Shown here piece after piece: positions 7,080 to 19,526 of a stretch of 20,780 nucleotides of DNA. Under the pieces are notes generated by a model that saw nothing but the letters and a program-made list of their open reading frames with translations, did not search any database and was not told where the DNA came from. The stretch covers positions 1-20,780 of the forward strand of contig RPOS01000048.1 of NCBI GenBank assembly GCA_003820635.1, given 5' to 3'. Source of the DNA: Verrucomicrobiaceae bacterium (GTDB taxonomy: Bacteria; Verrucomicrobiota; Verrucomicrobiae; Verrucomicrobiales; Akkermansiaceae). The position numbers and the translations under genes were made by a program. Positions within the stretch are counted from its first letter, which is position 1. Every line of letters begins with the position of its first letter.

Positions 7080-9347
7080 ATGTCGGAAACTCCCTACCCC
7101 CCGGATCCCAAGCGCTTTGAAGTATCGCGGGCCACCTTGTGGTTCGACCGCTTCATGGGCTGGCTGATCCGCTCCGGCGGCGTGGCGGTGATTCTCGCGG
7201 TGTTCGGGATTTTTTACTTCGTGGGCAAGGAGGTGCTGCCCCTTTTCCGCTCCGCCGAGGTGACCCCCGCAGGAAAGATCACGGCAGCCATGGCACCGGC
7301 GGTGCTGGGCGTGGATGAATGGGGTGAAATGCCGTATTTTTACGATGGCCGGGACAAGGTGGTTTTCCTCAATGTGGCGGATGGCACCCGGCGCGAGATC
7401 GAGGTGCCGGGCCTGGCGGGCCTGAAGATCACGGCCCATGCCCATGACGCGGTGCATCACCGGATCGCCCTGGGTCTGGACGACGGCCGTGTGGGATCGT
7501 TTCTCATCAGCTATGAGCGGAAATTTTCCGACGACGGCAAATCTTCCGTCGAGCCCACCGTCACGCCGGAGCCGTGGTTCACCCTGCAGCACGGCTCCGG
7601 GCCGGTGACGGCGGTGAGCTATGGCGACTCCGGCGCGGGCCGGGTGATCGCGGCGCGGCGCGGCGAGGGCGGCTCCACCACCGTCTCGGTGCTGCGTCTG
7701 GCGATGAAACGCGGGCTGATCGGCAAGGGCAAATTGTCATTGGTGGAAGAGGCGGATGTCAGCGCATCGCTCGGCGCGGAGCCGCTGCTGCTGCGCGCAT
7801 CGCAAAACGGTGCGATGGTCCTGGTGGCCTGCGCCGATGGCGGGGTCAGCTATTTCATGGCGGATGCGGCCGGGGTTTCCAAACGCCAGACTTTCCGGCC
7901 CTTCGACGGTGCGCCACCGCGGCAGATGGACTTCCTCTTCGGCGGGGTGTCCGTCGTCCTGACAGCCGCTGACGGCCGCCAGTCACAATGGAGTCTGTTC
8001 CGCGCGGACAAGGGCGGCGAGCGCCTGTTCGGCGAGACCAAGGTGTTTCCGCCATTGGGCGAGGGCCCGGTGGTCTTCGCCGCCAGCCAGCGCAACCGCA
8101 CGTTTCTAACAGGCGCGGGCCGCGGGCTTTCCATCCGCCACAGCACCTCCGGCGCGGTGCGCTGGGAGGGCACGCTCGACATCGATCCCGTCACCGCGGT
8201 GCTGGATGCCAAGGGCGAGCATTTCATCGCCGCGGCGGCGGATGGCACGGCGAGGCGATACTCCATCCATGACCCGCATCCCGAGGCGGGCTGGCGCGCG
8301 TTTTTCGGCAAGGTCTGGTATGAGGGCGGCGCGGAACCTGTTTATCAATGGCAGTCCACCGGCGGATCGGATGATTTCGAGCCCAAGCTGTCGCTGATTC
8401 CGCTGATCTTCGGTTCGCTCAAGGGCACGGCTTACGCGCTGTTGTTTTCGATCCCCATCGCGCTGCTGGCCGCGGTGTTTTCCGCCGCCTTCCTGCCGCA
8501 CGAAATCAAGCGCGTGGTCAAGCCGGTGATGGAAATCATGTCCTCGCTGCCATCCGTGGTGCTCGGCTTCCTCGCCGGGCTCTGGCTCGCGCCGATTCTC
8601 GAAACGCGCGTGCCCTCGGTGATGATGATGACGCTTCTGGTGCCGCTCGCCGCGCTCGGCGCGGGCTACGCATGGTGCCGCCTGCCCATCGGTTTCCGCA
8701 ATCGTTTCGCCTACGGCAGCGAGTGGATGATCGTGGTGCCCTTCCTCGCACTGGCCGGCTGGATCGGCTGGTCGCTGGGGCCGGTGATCGAGTCCGTGCT
8801 GTTTGTTTACAAGGACGTGGCGACCGGAAAAGAGATCGCGGATTTCCGCCTCTGGTGGCCGCAGGCGGCGGGCATTTCCTTCGAACAGCGCAACTCGCTG
8901 GTGCTCGGTTTCATGATGGGCTTCGCGGTGATCCCCGTGATCTTCACCATTGCCGAGGACGCGCTTTCCAATGTGCCCAAGTCTCTAACAGCCGCCGCCG
9001 CCGCGCTTGGCGCGAACCGCTGGCAGGTCGTCTGGACCGTCATGCTGCCGGTCGCCTCGTCCGGCATCTTTTCCGCGCTGATGATCGGCTTCGGCCGCGC
9101 CGTGGGCGAAACAATGATCATGGTGATGGCCACCGGCAACACCCCCATCACCGAGTGGAACCTCTTCAACGGCATGCGCACGCTCTCCGCGAACATCGCG
9201 GTGGAACTGCCGGAAGCGCCCGTCGGCTCCACCCATTACCGCACACTCTTCCTCGGCGCGGTGGTGCTTTTCGCCATGACATTCGTCATGAACACCATCG
9301 CCGAGCTGCTCCGCCAGCGCCTGCGGGACCGCAACAAGATTGTCTAA
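7080..9347 (+). CDS. pstC: Phosphate ABC transporter permease PstC, enlarged form
   Basis: A 755-residue inner-membrane subunit of the phosphate channel, over twice the length of E. coli PstC (about 320). The first helix lies at 33-50. It is followed by a hydrophilic domain of nearly 390 residues (about 55-435) with repeated strand-rich units ending in patterns such as DGTARRYS and DGGVSYF, suggesting a beta-propeller-like fold outside the membrane. The permease core (438-755) has the PstC hallmarks EIMSSLPSVVLGFLAGLWLAP and an EAA-type loop, AAAALGANRWQVVWTVMLP, that contacts PstB. Start 7080 (MSETPYPP) is the natural beginning of the conserved N-terminus; the longer open frame upstream is leader. 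The propeller resemblance is from reading strand periodicity, not from a model. Long PstC proteins with extra periplasmic domains are known in Pseudomonas and relatives. pstA follows after three bases. Confidence 0.9.
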   Translation: MSETPYPPDPKRFEVSRATLWFDRFMGWLIRSGGVAVILAVFGIFYFVGKEVLPLFRSAEVTPAGKITAAMAPAVLGVDEWGEMPYFYDGRDKVVFLNVADGTRREIEVPGLAGLKITAHAHDAVHHRIALGLDDGRVGSFLISYERKFSDDGKSSVEPTVTPEPWFTLQHGSGPVTAVSYGDSGAGRVIAARRGEGGSTTVSVLRLAMKRGLIGKGKLSLVEEADVSASLGAEPLLLRASQNGAMVLVACADGGVSYFMADAAGVSKRQTFRPFDGAPPRQMDFLFGGVSVVLTAADGRQSQWSLFRADKGGERLFGETKVFPPLGEGPVVFAASQRNRTFLTGAGRGLSIRHSTSGAVRWEGTLDIDPVTAVLDAKGEHFIAAAADGTARRYSIHDPHPEAGWRAFFGKVWYEGGAEPVYQWQSTGGSDDFEPKLSLIPLIFGSLKGTAYALLFSIPIALLAAVFSAAFLPHEIKRVVKPVMEIMSSLPSVVLGFLAGLWLAPILETRVPSVMMMTLLVPLAALGAGYAWCRLPIGFRNRFAYGSEWMIVVPFLALAGWIGWSLGPVIESVLFVYKDVATGKEIADFRLWWPQAAGISFEQRNSLVLGFMMGFAVIPVIFTIAEDALSNVPKSLTAAAAALGANRWQVVWTVMLPVASSGIFSALMIGFGRAVGETMIMVMATGNTPITEWNLFNGMRTLSANIAVELPEAPVGSTHYRTLFLGAVVLFAMTFVMNTIAELLRQRLRDRNKIV

Positions 9348-9350
9348 CCG

Positions 9351-10988
9351 ATGCAAACCGGACCCAACAACCAGGCCACACCGTTCGCGACCACCGGCCG
9401 CTCGCGCCGTGGCGAGCCGTGGATCTGGCTCACCGCCGGGGGGCTCGCGCTCGGCATTGCCATGGCGCTGGGACTTTTCCTGCTCATCCTCATCAAGGGC
9501 ACGGCATCCTTCTGGCCCGGCCGCATCGAGTTGATGGAGGTTTCCATCGACGGCAAAACCGAACTCATCGCCGGATACATCACCCAGGAAACCGAGCGCC
9601 GCGACGGCGAGGGAAAACTGCACGAGGAAATCCAGATCTTCCGCGGCAACAAGGACCTCAATGGCGAGGCTTTCAAATACATCGACCGCGCCAACATCCT
9701 CAAGTCTTCAAGGCCCGAGTCGCTGCTGCTGGTCGAGCGCCTGGAATTCGGCCCCGCCATCGTCCACGGCGTGGCCGTCGAGACGCCGCAAGGCCGCATC
9801 GAGGTGGCCTCGCCGGATTTCATGCCCGCTTTGGAAACCATGCTCAGGCAGGGCGCCGAGGCACGCGGCCGCCTGCTGAAAATCGAACGCAAGCAGATCG
9901 GCGCCATCAGCCGCGAACTGGAAGCCCTCGGCCGCGCCGAAAAAACCGGCGCGGTGGCCGCGCCAACCGCCGCATCCCGCCGCGAGGTCTTGCAGAAGGA
10001 CTTCGAACGCTTGCAGGCACAGGCTGCGGAAATCCGCGCCGAAGTTTCAAAATCAAGGTTTCTCGGCCGTTCCGCCGATGGCCGCGAGATCACCGTGGAA
10101 AGCGGCGCGCTGTTAGGTGTGTTCGAGTCGAACCGCGCCAGCTTCGCGGGCCGCGTCGGTGAAATGGCCCACCGCATCTGGAAGTTTCTGAAAGACGATC
10201 CGCGCGAGGCGAACACCGAGGGCGGCGTGTTTCCCGCGATTTTCGGCACGGTGATCATGACCTTGGTGATGAGCCTGTTCGTCACGCCCTTCGGGGTGAT
10301 CACGGCGATCTATCTGCGGGAATACGCCAGCCAGGGGCTCTTCGTGCGCATCGTGCGCGTCTGCGTGAACAACCTCGCCGGCGTGCCCTCCATTGTCTTC
10401 GGCGTCTTCGGCCTGGCGTTCTTCGTGTATTTTGTCGGCGGAAAAATCGACCAGGCACTGTTCTCCGACAAGCTGCCCACGCCCACCTACGGCACCCCCG
10501 GCATTTTCTGGGCCTCGCTCACGCTGGCGCTGCTCACGCTGCCGGTCGTCATCGTCGCCACTGAGGAAGCGCTCTCCGCCGTGCCGCGGGGCGTGCGCGA
10601 GGCGGCACTCGCCTGTGGTGCCTCCAAGTGGCAGACCATCCAGCGCGTGGTGCTGCCTGCCTCCCTGCCCGGCATTCTAACAGGCGTGATCCTCGCCATG
10701 GCCCGCGGTGCCGGAGAAGTGGCCCCGCTCATGCTGGTGGGCGTGGTGAAACTCGCTCCCTCGCTGCCCATCGACGACATCGCGCCCTTCATCCACCCGG
10801 AGCGCAAGTTCATGCACCTCGGTTTCCACATCTATGACCTCGGCTTCCAATCGCCCGACGCCGAGGCCGCCAAACCCATCGTCTATGCCACCGCGCTGCT
10901 GCTCATCATCGTGGTGGTGACCTTGAACCTCGCCGCCATCCTGATCCGCAACCGCCTCAAGAAACGCTTCGCCACGAGCAGCTTCTAA
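9351..10988 (+). CDS. pstA: Phosphate ABC transporter permease PstA, enlarged form
   Basis: A 545-residue partner permease of PstC (E. coli PstA is about 296). A first helix at about 26-47 leads into a large extra-membrane region (48-285). This contains a helical, charged stretch at about 165-235, rich in E, R, A and Q with heptad-like spacing, that probably forms a coiled coil. The permease core begins near 288 ([19 protein letters not shown]). It carries the PstA-type [28 protein letters not shown] and the EAA loop [20 protein letters not shown]. The extended domain is likely to pair with that of PstC. pstA sits three bases after pstC and one base before pstB, so the three are translated from one message. 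Confidence 0.92.
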   Translation: MQTGPNNQATPFATTGRSRRGEPWIWLTAGGLALGIAMALGLFLLILIKGTASFWPGRIELMEVSIDGKTELIAGYITQETERRDGEGKLHEEIQIFRGNKDLNGEAFKYIDRANILKSSRPESLLLVERLEFGPAIVHGVAVETPQGRIEVASPDFMPALETMLRQGAEARGRLLKIERKQIGAISRELEALGRAEKTGAVAAPTAASRREVLQKDFERLQAQAAEIRAEVSKSRFLGRSADGREITVESGALLGVFESNRASFAGRVGEMAHRIWKFLKDDPREANTEGGVFPAIFGTVIMTLVMSLFVTPFGVITAIYLREYASQGLFVRIVRVCVNNLAGVPSIVFGVFGLAFFVYFVGGKIDQALFSDKLPTPTYGTPGIFWASLTLALLTLPVVIVATEEALSAVPRGVREAALACGASKWQTIQRVVLPASLPGILTGVILAMARGAGEVAPLMLVGVVKLAPSLPIDDIAPFIHPERKFMHLGFHIYDLGFQSPDAEAAKPIVYATALLLIIVVVTLNLAAILIRNRLKKRFATSSF

Positions 10989-10989
10989 C

Positions 10990-11769
10990 ATGCCAGACTC
11001 CGCTCCAGCTTTCCGTCCCGATTTCATCCGCGTGGAAAACTTCAGTTTCCACTACGGCGAGAAGCAGGCGATTTTCGACATCGACATGGCCATCCCCGAG
11101 CACCGCGTCACCGCGTTGATCGGCCCCTCCGGCTGCGGCAAATCCACCCTGCTGCGCAACATGAACCGCATGAACGACCTCATTGAGGGCGTGCGCCATG
11201 AAGGTGACATCCGGCTCAACGGCACCAGCCTCTACGATCCCTCGGTGGAGGTGATTTCCCTGCGCAAGCGCGTCGGCATGGTGTTCCAGAAATACAATCC
11301 CTTCGCCAAGTCGATCTACGAAAACGTGGTCTTCAGCCTGCGTGTGGCCGGGCGCTCGAAGAAATCCGAACTCGATGAAACCGTCGAGCGCGCACTCAAG
11401 GCGGCCGCACTGTGGGACGAGGTGAAGGACCGCCTGCACGACTCAGCCTTCGGCCTTTCCGGCGGCCAGCAGCAGCGCCTCTGCATCGCCCGCGCCATCG
11501 CAAACCAACCGGAGATCCTGCTGATGGACGAGCCCTGCGCCGCCCTGGATCCGCTGGCCACGCTCAAGATCGAGGAGCTGATCACGAAATTGAAAAAGCA
11601 ATACACCATCGTCATCGTCACCCACAACATGGAGCAGGCCACCCGTTGCTCGGACCGCACCGCGTTTCTCTACATGGGACGGCTCATCGAATATGGCGAG
11701 ACCGTGCAGGTGTTTGAAAATCCGGCACACCCGGAAACCGAAGCCTACATCACCGGACGTTTCAGTTGA
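10990..11769 (+). CDS. pstB: Phosphate ABC transporter ATPase PstB, first copy
   Basis: A 259-residue ATP-binding subunit that powers phosphate import. It has Walker [10 protein letters not shown] (45-53), Q loop Q100, signature LSGGQQQR (156-163), Walker B ILLMDEP (176-182) and switch H212 in THNMEQA. All catalytic positions are intact. It aligns without gaps in length to the following copy but departs from canonical PstB in the segment after the Q loop ([20 protein letters not shown]). That region contacts the permease. The gene begins one base after the pstA stop and ends one base before the next pstB start. Confidence 0.93.
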   Translation: MPDSAPAFRPDFIRVENFSFHYGEKQAIFDIDMAIPEHRVTALIGPSGCGKSTLLRNMNRMNDLIEGVRHEGDIRLNGTSLYDPSVEVISLRKRVGMVFQKYNPFAKSIYENVVFSLRVAGRSKKSELDETVERALKAAALWDEVKDRLHDSAFGLSGGQQQRLCIARAIANQPEILLMDEPCAALDPLATLKIEELITKLKKQYTIVIVTHNMEQATRCSDRTAFLYMGRLIEYGETVQVFENPAHPETEAYITGRFS

Positions 11770-11770
11770 T

Positions 11771-12550
11771 ATGAATCCCGCCGCAGACAATTCACAGCCC
11801 GCCATTGAAGTCCGCGAGATGGACTTCAGTTATGGCAAGTCCGTGGCGCTCAAAAACCTCACTCTCGACATCCCGCGCAACGAGATCACCGCCTTCATCG
11901 GCCCCTCCGGCTGCGGCAAGTCCACTTTGCTGCGCTGCTTCAACCGGATGAATGACTTCATCCCCGGTGCCAAAGTGTCCCGTGGCGGCATCTGGATCGA
12001 TGGCATCGAGATCCACAGCCCGGAGGTCGATGGGGTCGAACTCCGCCGCCGTGTTGGCATGGTGTTCCAGAAATCCAACCCCTTCCCGCGCAGCATTTAT
12101 GAAAACGTGGCCTACGGCCCGCGCATCCTCGGCGAGCGCCGCAGGGAGGTGCTGGACGGCATCGTGGAAAAAGCCCTGCGCGGCGCGGCACTGTGGGATG
12201 AAGTGAAGGACCGCCTGCACGAGAGCGCCTACGGTCTCTCCGGCGGCCAGCAGCAACGCCTCTGCATTGCCCGCACCTGCGCCGTGGATCCAGAGATCAT
12301 CCTGATGGACGAGCCATGCTCCGCGCTCGATCCGATCGCCACCGCGCGTGTCGAGGAATTGATCCTTGCGCTCCGCGAAAACTACACCATCGTCATCGTG
12401 ACTCATAACATGCAGCAGGCGTCCCGCGTTTCCGACCGCACCGCCTTCTTCTACCTGGGCGACCTCATCGAATACGATCTCACCCGGAAAATATTCTCCA
12501 ACCCCTCCGAAAGGCGCACCGAGGAATACATCAGCGGACGCTTTGGATAA
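11771..12550 (+). CDS. pstB: Phosphate ABC transporter ATPase PstB, second copy
   Basis: A second 259-residue PstB directly behind the first. Walker [10 protein letters not shown] (44-52), Q100, LSGGQQQR (156-163), Walker B IILMDEP (176-182) and H212 are intact. The segment [17 protein letters not shown] after the Q loop matches canonical PstB closely, so this copy looks like the ancestral type. The start MNPAADN at 11771 is taken because it follows the previous stop by one base; an upstream in-frame ATG would overlap the first copy by 26 codons. Equal length and tandem position suggest duplication, but the two proteins have diverged substantially, so it is not recent. Confidence 0.93.
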   Translation: MNPAADNSQPAIEVREMDFSYGKSVALKNLTLDIPRNEITAFIGPSGCGKSTLLRCFNRMNDFIPGAKVSRGGIWIDGIEIHSPEVDGVELRRRVGMVFQKSNPFPRSIYENVAYGPRILGERRREVLDGIVEKALRGAALWDEVKDRLHESAYGLSGGQQQRLCIARTCAVDPEIILMDEPCSALDPIATARVEELILALRENYTIVIVTHNMQQASRVSDRTAFFYLGDLIEYDLTRKIFSNPSERRTEEYISGRFG

Positions 12551-12663
12551 TGACACAAGACGCAAGATGAACATTCCTCCGCACTTCACAGACATGTGTA
12601 GTTCCTGCCTTTGGACGTCTTCACATGTGTCTTGCAGCTTGAAGCCTTGAATCTTTCACCACC

Positions 12664-13347
12664 ATGCACACACCCCACATTATCCGTGACTTCGACGAGG
12701 CCATCACCGCACTGCGCGGCGAGGTGCTCGCCATGGCCGGCAAGGCGCGCCACAATCTGGAGCGCGCCATCCGCGCGCTGTTGGAACGCAACTCGGAACT
12801 CGCCAACGCCGTGATCGCCGATGATGACGAGGTGGACGAGCATGAGCGCCACATCGACCAACTCGGCATGGAAATCCTCGTCCGCTTCCACCCGATGGCC
12901 AGCGACCTGCGACTGGTGGTTTCCTCGATGAAAATCTCGATGAACCTGGAGCGCATCTCGGATCACGCCACCAGCATTGCCAAGCGCGCGCGGAAAATGA
13001 GCGGCAGCCACGAACTGCACGAAACCACGCTCATTGAACCGCTCTACACCATGGCGGACCACTTGCTGCGCGACGCCATTTCCGCCTACAGCGATCACAA
13101 CGCGGTGCTCGGCGCGTCTCTGCATGCCCGGGACAAGGAGCTCGACCGCCTTCACAAGGATGCCAACGCCACCTATGGCGCACGCATCGAACAAGGCAAC
13201 GGCCGCAGCCAGGACTATCTCCACCTGATTCTGGTCGTCCGCTCGCTGGAGCGGGTGGGCGATCTGGCCGTGAACATCGGCGAGGATGCCGTGTTTCTGG
13301 AAGCCGCGCGCGACCTCCGGCACGCCAGCAAGCGCGATCTCGAGTGA
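12664..13347 (+). CDS. phoU: Phosphate transport regulator PhoU
   Basis: A 227-residue cytoplasmic all-helical protein with two PhoU repeats (about 15-105 and 120-215). The metal-binding E/DxxxD-type patterns characteristic of the family are visible: DDDEVDEHE near 56-64, NLERISDHA in the first repeat and SLERVGDLAVNI in the second. PhoU couples the Pst transporter to PhoR and keeps the regulon off when phosphate is plentiful. The gene is last in the cluster, 113 bases after the second pstB. That gap holds a repeated ACATGTGT and no obvious terminator, so phoU is probably cotranscribed but may have its own promoter. It converges on recJ with 22 bases between stops. Confidence 0.93.
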   Translation: MHTPHIIRDFDEAITALRGEVLAMAGKARHNLERAIRALLERNSELANAVIADDDEVDEHERHIDQLGMEILVRFHPMASDLRLVVSSMKISMNLERISDHATSIAKRARKMSGSHELHETTLIEPLYTMADHLLRDAISAYSDHNAVLGASLHARDKELDRLHKDANATYGARIEQGNGRSQDYLHLILVVRSLERVGDLAVNIGEDAVFLEAARDLRHASKRDLE

Positions 13348-13369
13348 CCCGCAGCGACGGGATCGCCCC

Positions 13370-15064
13370 TCACTGCGCCGCGCGCACGTCCTGAATGATG
13401 AGCTGCAGCGTGGTGCGGCCGCGGAAGTGGTTGCGGTCGATGGTGAAGGCCACATCCCACGGCGGATCCGGCAATGGATGCTCGCCGCCGCCGAAGAACA
13501 CCGCGTCCTGCTCGTGGTAGCCCTGGCGCAGCATGAAGCGCAGGTGATGGTTCTTCATGTGCAGCGGTGGCCGGCTCAGGCCGATGCCGCGCGAAACAAA
13601 AACCGGCTGCGGGTTGCCGTTGCCGAAGGGCTGCAGCAAATCATAACTCGCCAGGAACTCGAGCGAGAGTTGGTCGAATGATATCTCGGCATCGTACATC
13701 AACTTCGGCCGGCGCTGGTCCTCGGTGGTGTTTTCCAGCACGTAGCGGGCGAGCTTTTCACGGAACGAGTCGATCCGGTCCTCATGGATGGAAAGCCCGG
13801 CGGCCATGGCATGGCCGCCACCGGCCAGCAGGTCAGTCTCGGAGGCCCGGATCGCCTCCACCAGTGAAACGCCTTCGATGCTGCGGCCCGAGCCCTTGCC
13901 AACGCCTTCCTCATCAATGGCGATGATGAACGTCGGCTTGTGATACTGCCGCATCAACCGCGAGGCGACGATGCCGACCACGCCGTGGTGCCACGAACGC
14001 GAGCCAAGCACGATGACCGGATCGCGCAATGGATTGAAATCCCGGTTGAGCATTTCCACCGCCTCGCGGCGGATGAGGGACTCATGGCTCTGACGCTCCT
14101 TGTTGTAGTCATCGAGTTTCCGCGCGAATTCCTGCGCCTCGCGGCGGCACTCGGTGGTCAGCGTGGCAAGCGCGTCCTCGGGAAAATCCATCCGGCCCGC
14201 CGCATTGAGCCGCGGCCCGATCCGGAAGCCGACATCCATCGAGGAGGCGCTGCCATTCATGCCGGTCACATCCTGCAACGCGCGCAGGCCGGGATTGAGC
14301 GTGTTGGGCAACTGCCGGAGACCATGGCGCACCATCAAGCGGTTTTCCCCGATCATCGGCACGATGTCGGAAATCGTTGCCACGGCCACCAGATCGATCA
14401 GCGCCTTGAGATCAAGTTCCGCCTTGCGGGTCTTGAGCAGGGCGTGGCCTAGCTTGAAAACAACGCCTGCGGCGCACAGATAGGTGAAATCGTTGCCGCA
14501 TTTCGGATTCACCACCGCACAGCAATCCGGCCGGACCTCCGGCGCAGGCTCATGGTGATCCACGATCAGGACGTCGATGCCATCCGCACGCAGCGCCGCC
14601 ACCTCCGCGATGGAGACGGTGCCGCAGTCCACGGTGATGAGCAGATCCGGCTTGGGCCCCTCTGCCATGCAGCGCTTGATGGCCGCCGTGCTCAGGCCGT
14701 ATCCTTCCAAGCCGCGCTGCGGGATGAAGGCTCTTGGCTCCAGCCCGTAGGCCATCAGAATCCGCCGCATCAGGGTGATGGAAGTCACTCCGTCCACGTC
14801 GTAATCGCCGAAAATGCAGACTTTTTCCTTCCGGTCGGCCGCTTGGAGAATCCGCTCGACGGCCGGTTTCATGTCCGGAATCAAAAAGGGATCCGCCAAA
14901 TCCTTGAGCTTCGGCCGCAGATAGCCCTCCAGATCCATCCCCGGCGGCAGGCCCCGCTGGCGGATCAAATGCTCCAAAATCAGCGGAAATGAGCCGTCAG
15001 AGCCGCTCCCGTCACTCGGGAACGGATCGCCACGGGGAATCCACTTGAAGGGCTGGGCACGCAT
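13370..15064 (-). CDS. recJ: Single-stranded-DNA-specific 5'-3' exonuclease RecJ
   Basis: A 564-residue DHH-superfamily nuclease that degrades 5' single-stranded ends in recombination and mismatch repair. The phosphoesterase motifs are in order: GDYDVDG (86-92), DCG (146-148), DHH (169-171) and DLVAVATISDIVPM downstream. The DHHA1 domain follows with SRSWHHGVVGIVASRL and GGGHAMAAG. A C-terminal OB-like domain closes the protein. Length fits RecJ (about 560-580). The ATG at 15064 begins MRAQPFKW with GGGGC eight bases upstream. The frame remains open for 530 codons further upstream, but that is only the complement of dnaK. The product should need Mn or Mg in the cytoplasm. The gene runs divergent from dnaK. 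Confidence 0.93.
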   Translation of the reverse strand: MRAQPFKWIPRGDPFPSDGSGSDGSFPLILEHLIRQRGLPPGMDLEGYLRPKLKDLADPFLIPDMKPAVERILQAADRKEKVCIFGDYDVDGVTSITLMRRILMAYGLEPRAFIPQRGLEGYGLSTAAIKRCMAEGPKPDLLITVDCGTVSIAEVAALRADGIDVLIVDHHEPAPEVRPDCCAVVNPKCGNDFTYLCAAGVVFKLGHALLKTRKAELDLKALIDLVAVATISDIVPMIGENRLMVRHGLRQLPNTLNPGLRALQDVTGMNGSASSMDVGFRIGPRLNAAGRMDFPEDALATLTTECRREAQEFARKLDDYNKERQSHESLIRREAVEMLNRDFNPLRDPVIVLGSRSWHHGVVGIVASRLMRQYHKPTFIIAIDEEGVGKGSGRSIEGVSLVEAIRASETDLLAGGGHAMAAGLSIHEDRIDSFREKLARYVLENTTEDQRRPKLMYDAEISFDQLSLEFLASYDLLQPFGNGNPQPVFVSRGIGLSRPPLHMKNHHLRFMLRQGYHEQDAVFFGGGEHPLPDPPWDVAFTIDRNHFRGRTTLQLIIQDVRAAQ

Positions 15065-15077
15065 GAATGCCCCAGAC

Positions 15078-15105
15078 CCTAGAGACGGATCCCCGGTCGG
15101 TTCAA
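15078..15105 (-). promoter_or_regulatory. Possible recJ promoter
   Basis: On the minus strand TTGAAC (15105-15100) and TCTAGG (15083-15078) are separated by 16 bases, a plausible housekeeping -35/-10 pair ending 13 bases before the recJ start. The -10 match is weak and the leader would be very short. Confidence 0.28.
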
Positions 15106-15112
15106 GATTTGA

Positions 15113-17248
<2,136 letters not shown>

Positions 17249-17279
17249 CAGAACGCCATCGAAGGCAACCGAACACTTT

Positions 17280-17301
17280 CCACGCCGCGAATGCGGCGTG
17301 G
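17280..17301 (+). terminator. Hairpin between dnaK and groES
   Basis: A perfect 9-bp GC-rich stem (CCACGCCGC at 17280-17288 with GCGGCGTGG at 17293-17301) and a GAAT loop lie 31 bases after the dnaK stop. No U-run follows (CTTCTCAC), so it is a weak intrinsic terminator at best. It could equally protect the dnaK 3' end or mark a processing site in a dnaK-groES-groEL message. Confidence 0.5.
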
Positions 17302-17341
17302 CTTCTCACAGCAAACCACAAACCAACAAACATACAACAAC

Positions 17342-17632
17342 ATGGCTAACATCAAACCACTCGGACAACGCGTCCTCGTCAAGCGCCTCGAAGCCGACGC
17401 CATCAGCGCCGGCGGCATCGTCCTGCCGGACACCGCCAAGGAAAAACCCCAGGATGCCGAAGTGCTCGCGCTCGGCACCGGCGGCAAGGACGACAACGGC
17501 AACGACATCGTCTGGCACGTCAAGGTCGGCGACAAGGTGCTCATCTCCAAATACGGCGGCACCGAAGTGAAAATCGACGGCCAGGAAGTCCTCATCATCA
17601 ACCAGAACGACATCCTCGGAGTCGTCGGCTGA
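17342..17632 (+). CDS. groES: Co-chaperonin GroES
   Basis: A 96-residue Hsp10 that caps the GroEL cavity. The beginning IKPLGQRVLVKR is the family signature, the mobile loop lies around AISAGGIVLPDTAKEKP (20-36), and the end NQNDILGVVG is typical. Length is normal (95-100). The ATG at 17342 is chosen from homology; the preceding 30 bases contain no G at all, so there is no Shine-Dalgarno sequence. The stop codon lies in the loop of a small hairpin (17623-17640). groEL follows after 131 bases of structured sequence. Confidence 0.95.
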   Translation: MANIKPLGQRVLVKRLEADAISAGGIVLPDTAKEKPQDAEVLALGTGGKDDNGNDIVWHVKVGDKVLISKYGGTEVKIDGQEVLIINQNDILGVVG

Positions 17633-17640
17633 AGCCGACG
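17623..17640 (+). repeat. Hairpin spanning the groES stop codon
   Basis: CGTCGGC (17623-17629) and GCCGACG (17634-17640) form a perfect 7-bp stem closed by the loop TGAA, which contains the groES stop codon. It lies just before a larger structured element. Confidence 0.6.
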
Positions 17641-17647
17641 GTCAATA

Positions 17648-19404
<1,757 letters not shown>

Positions 19405-19413
19405 GCCCTGCCT

Positions 19414-19437
19414 TGTAGCGGCGGTCTGTGACCGTCG
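19414..19437. repeat. REP-like hairpin after groEL
   Basis: TGTAG followed by CGGCGGTC (19419-19426), loop TGT, GACCGTCG (19430-19437): an 8-bp stem with one G-U pair. From memory, GTAGCGGCGGTCTGTGACCG-type sequences recur between genes in Verrucomicrobiota and some other phyla, so this may be one copy of a dispersed palindromic repeat. Confidence 0.4.
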
Positions 19438-19446
19438 TCATCATTC

Positions 19447-19484
19447 AAAAAAAGCCGGATGGGATCACCCCGTCCGGCTTTTTC
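19447..19484 (+). terminator. Intrinsic terminator after groEL
   Basis: AGCCGGATGGG (19453-19463) and CCCGTCCGGCT (19469-19479) form an 11-bp stem with one T-G pair and a 5-base loop, followed by a T-run (19479-19483) and preceded by an A-run. It is a textbook rho-independent terminator and works in both directions by symmetry. It separates the chaperone genes from the DAHP synthase gene. Confidence 0.88.
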
Positions 19485-19526
19485 TTGTCTTGCCTCCCCC
19501 GCCGGGAGCCGCCAACGATCCGCGCC

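Noticed and set aside
8672..10162. A 496-codon frame crossing pstC and pstA
   Set aside because: Its sequence is H/R/P-rich, typical of a frame-shifted shadow, while the pstC and pstA frames are clearly coding.
13334..13366. GCGATC/GATCGC inverted repeat between phoU and recJ as a terminator
   Set aside because: The arms are six bases, the loop is 21 bases and no T-run follows on either strand.
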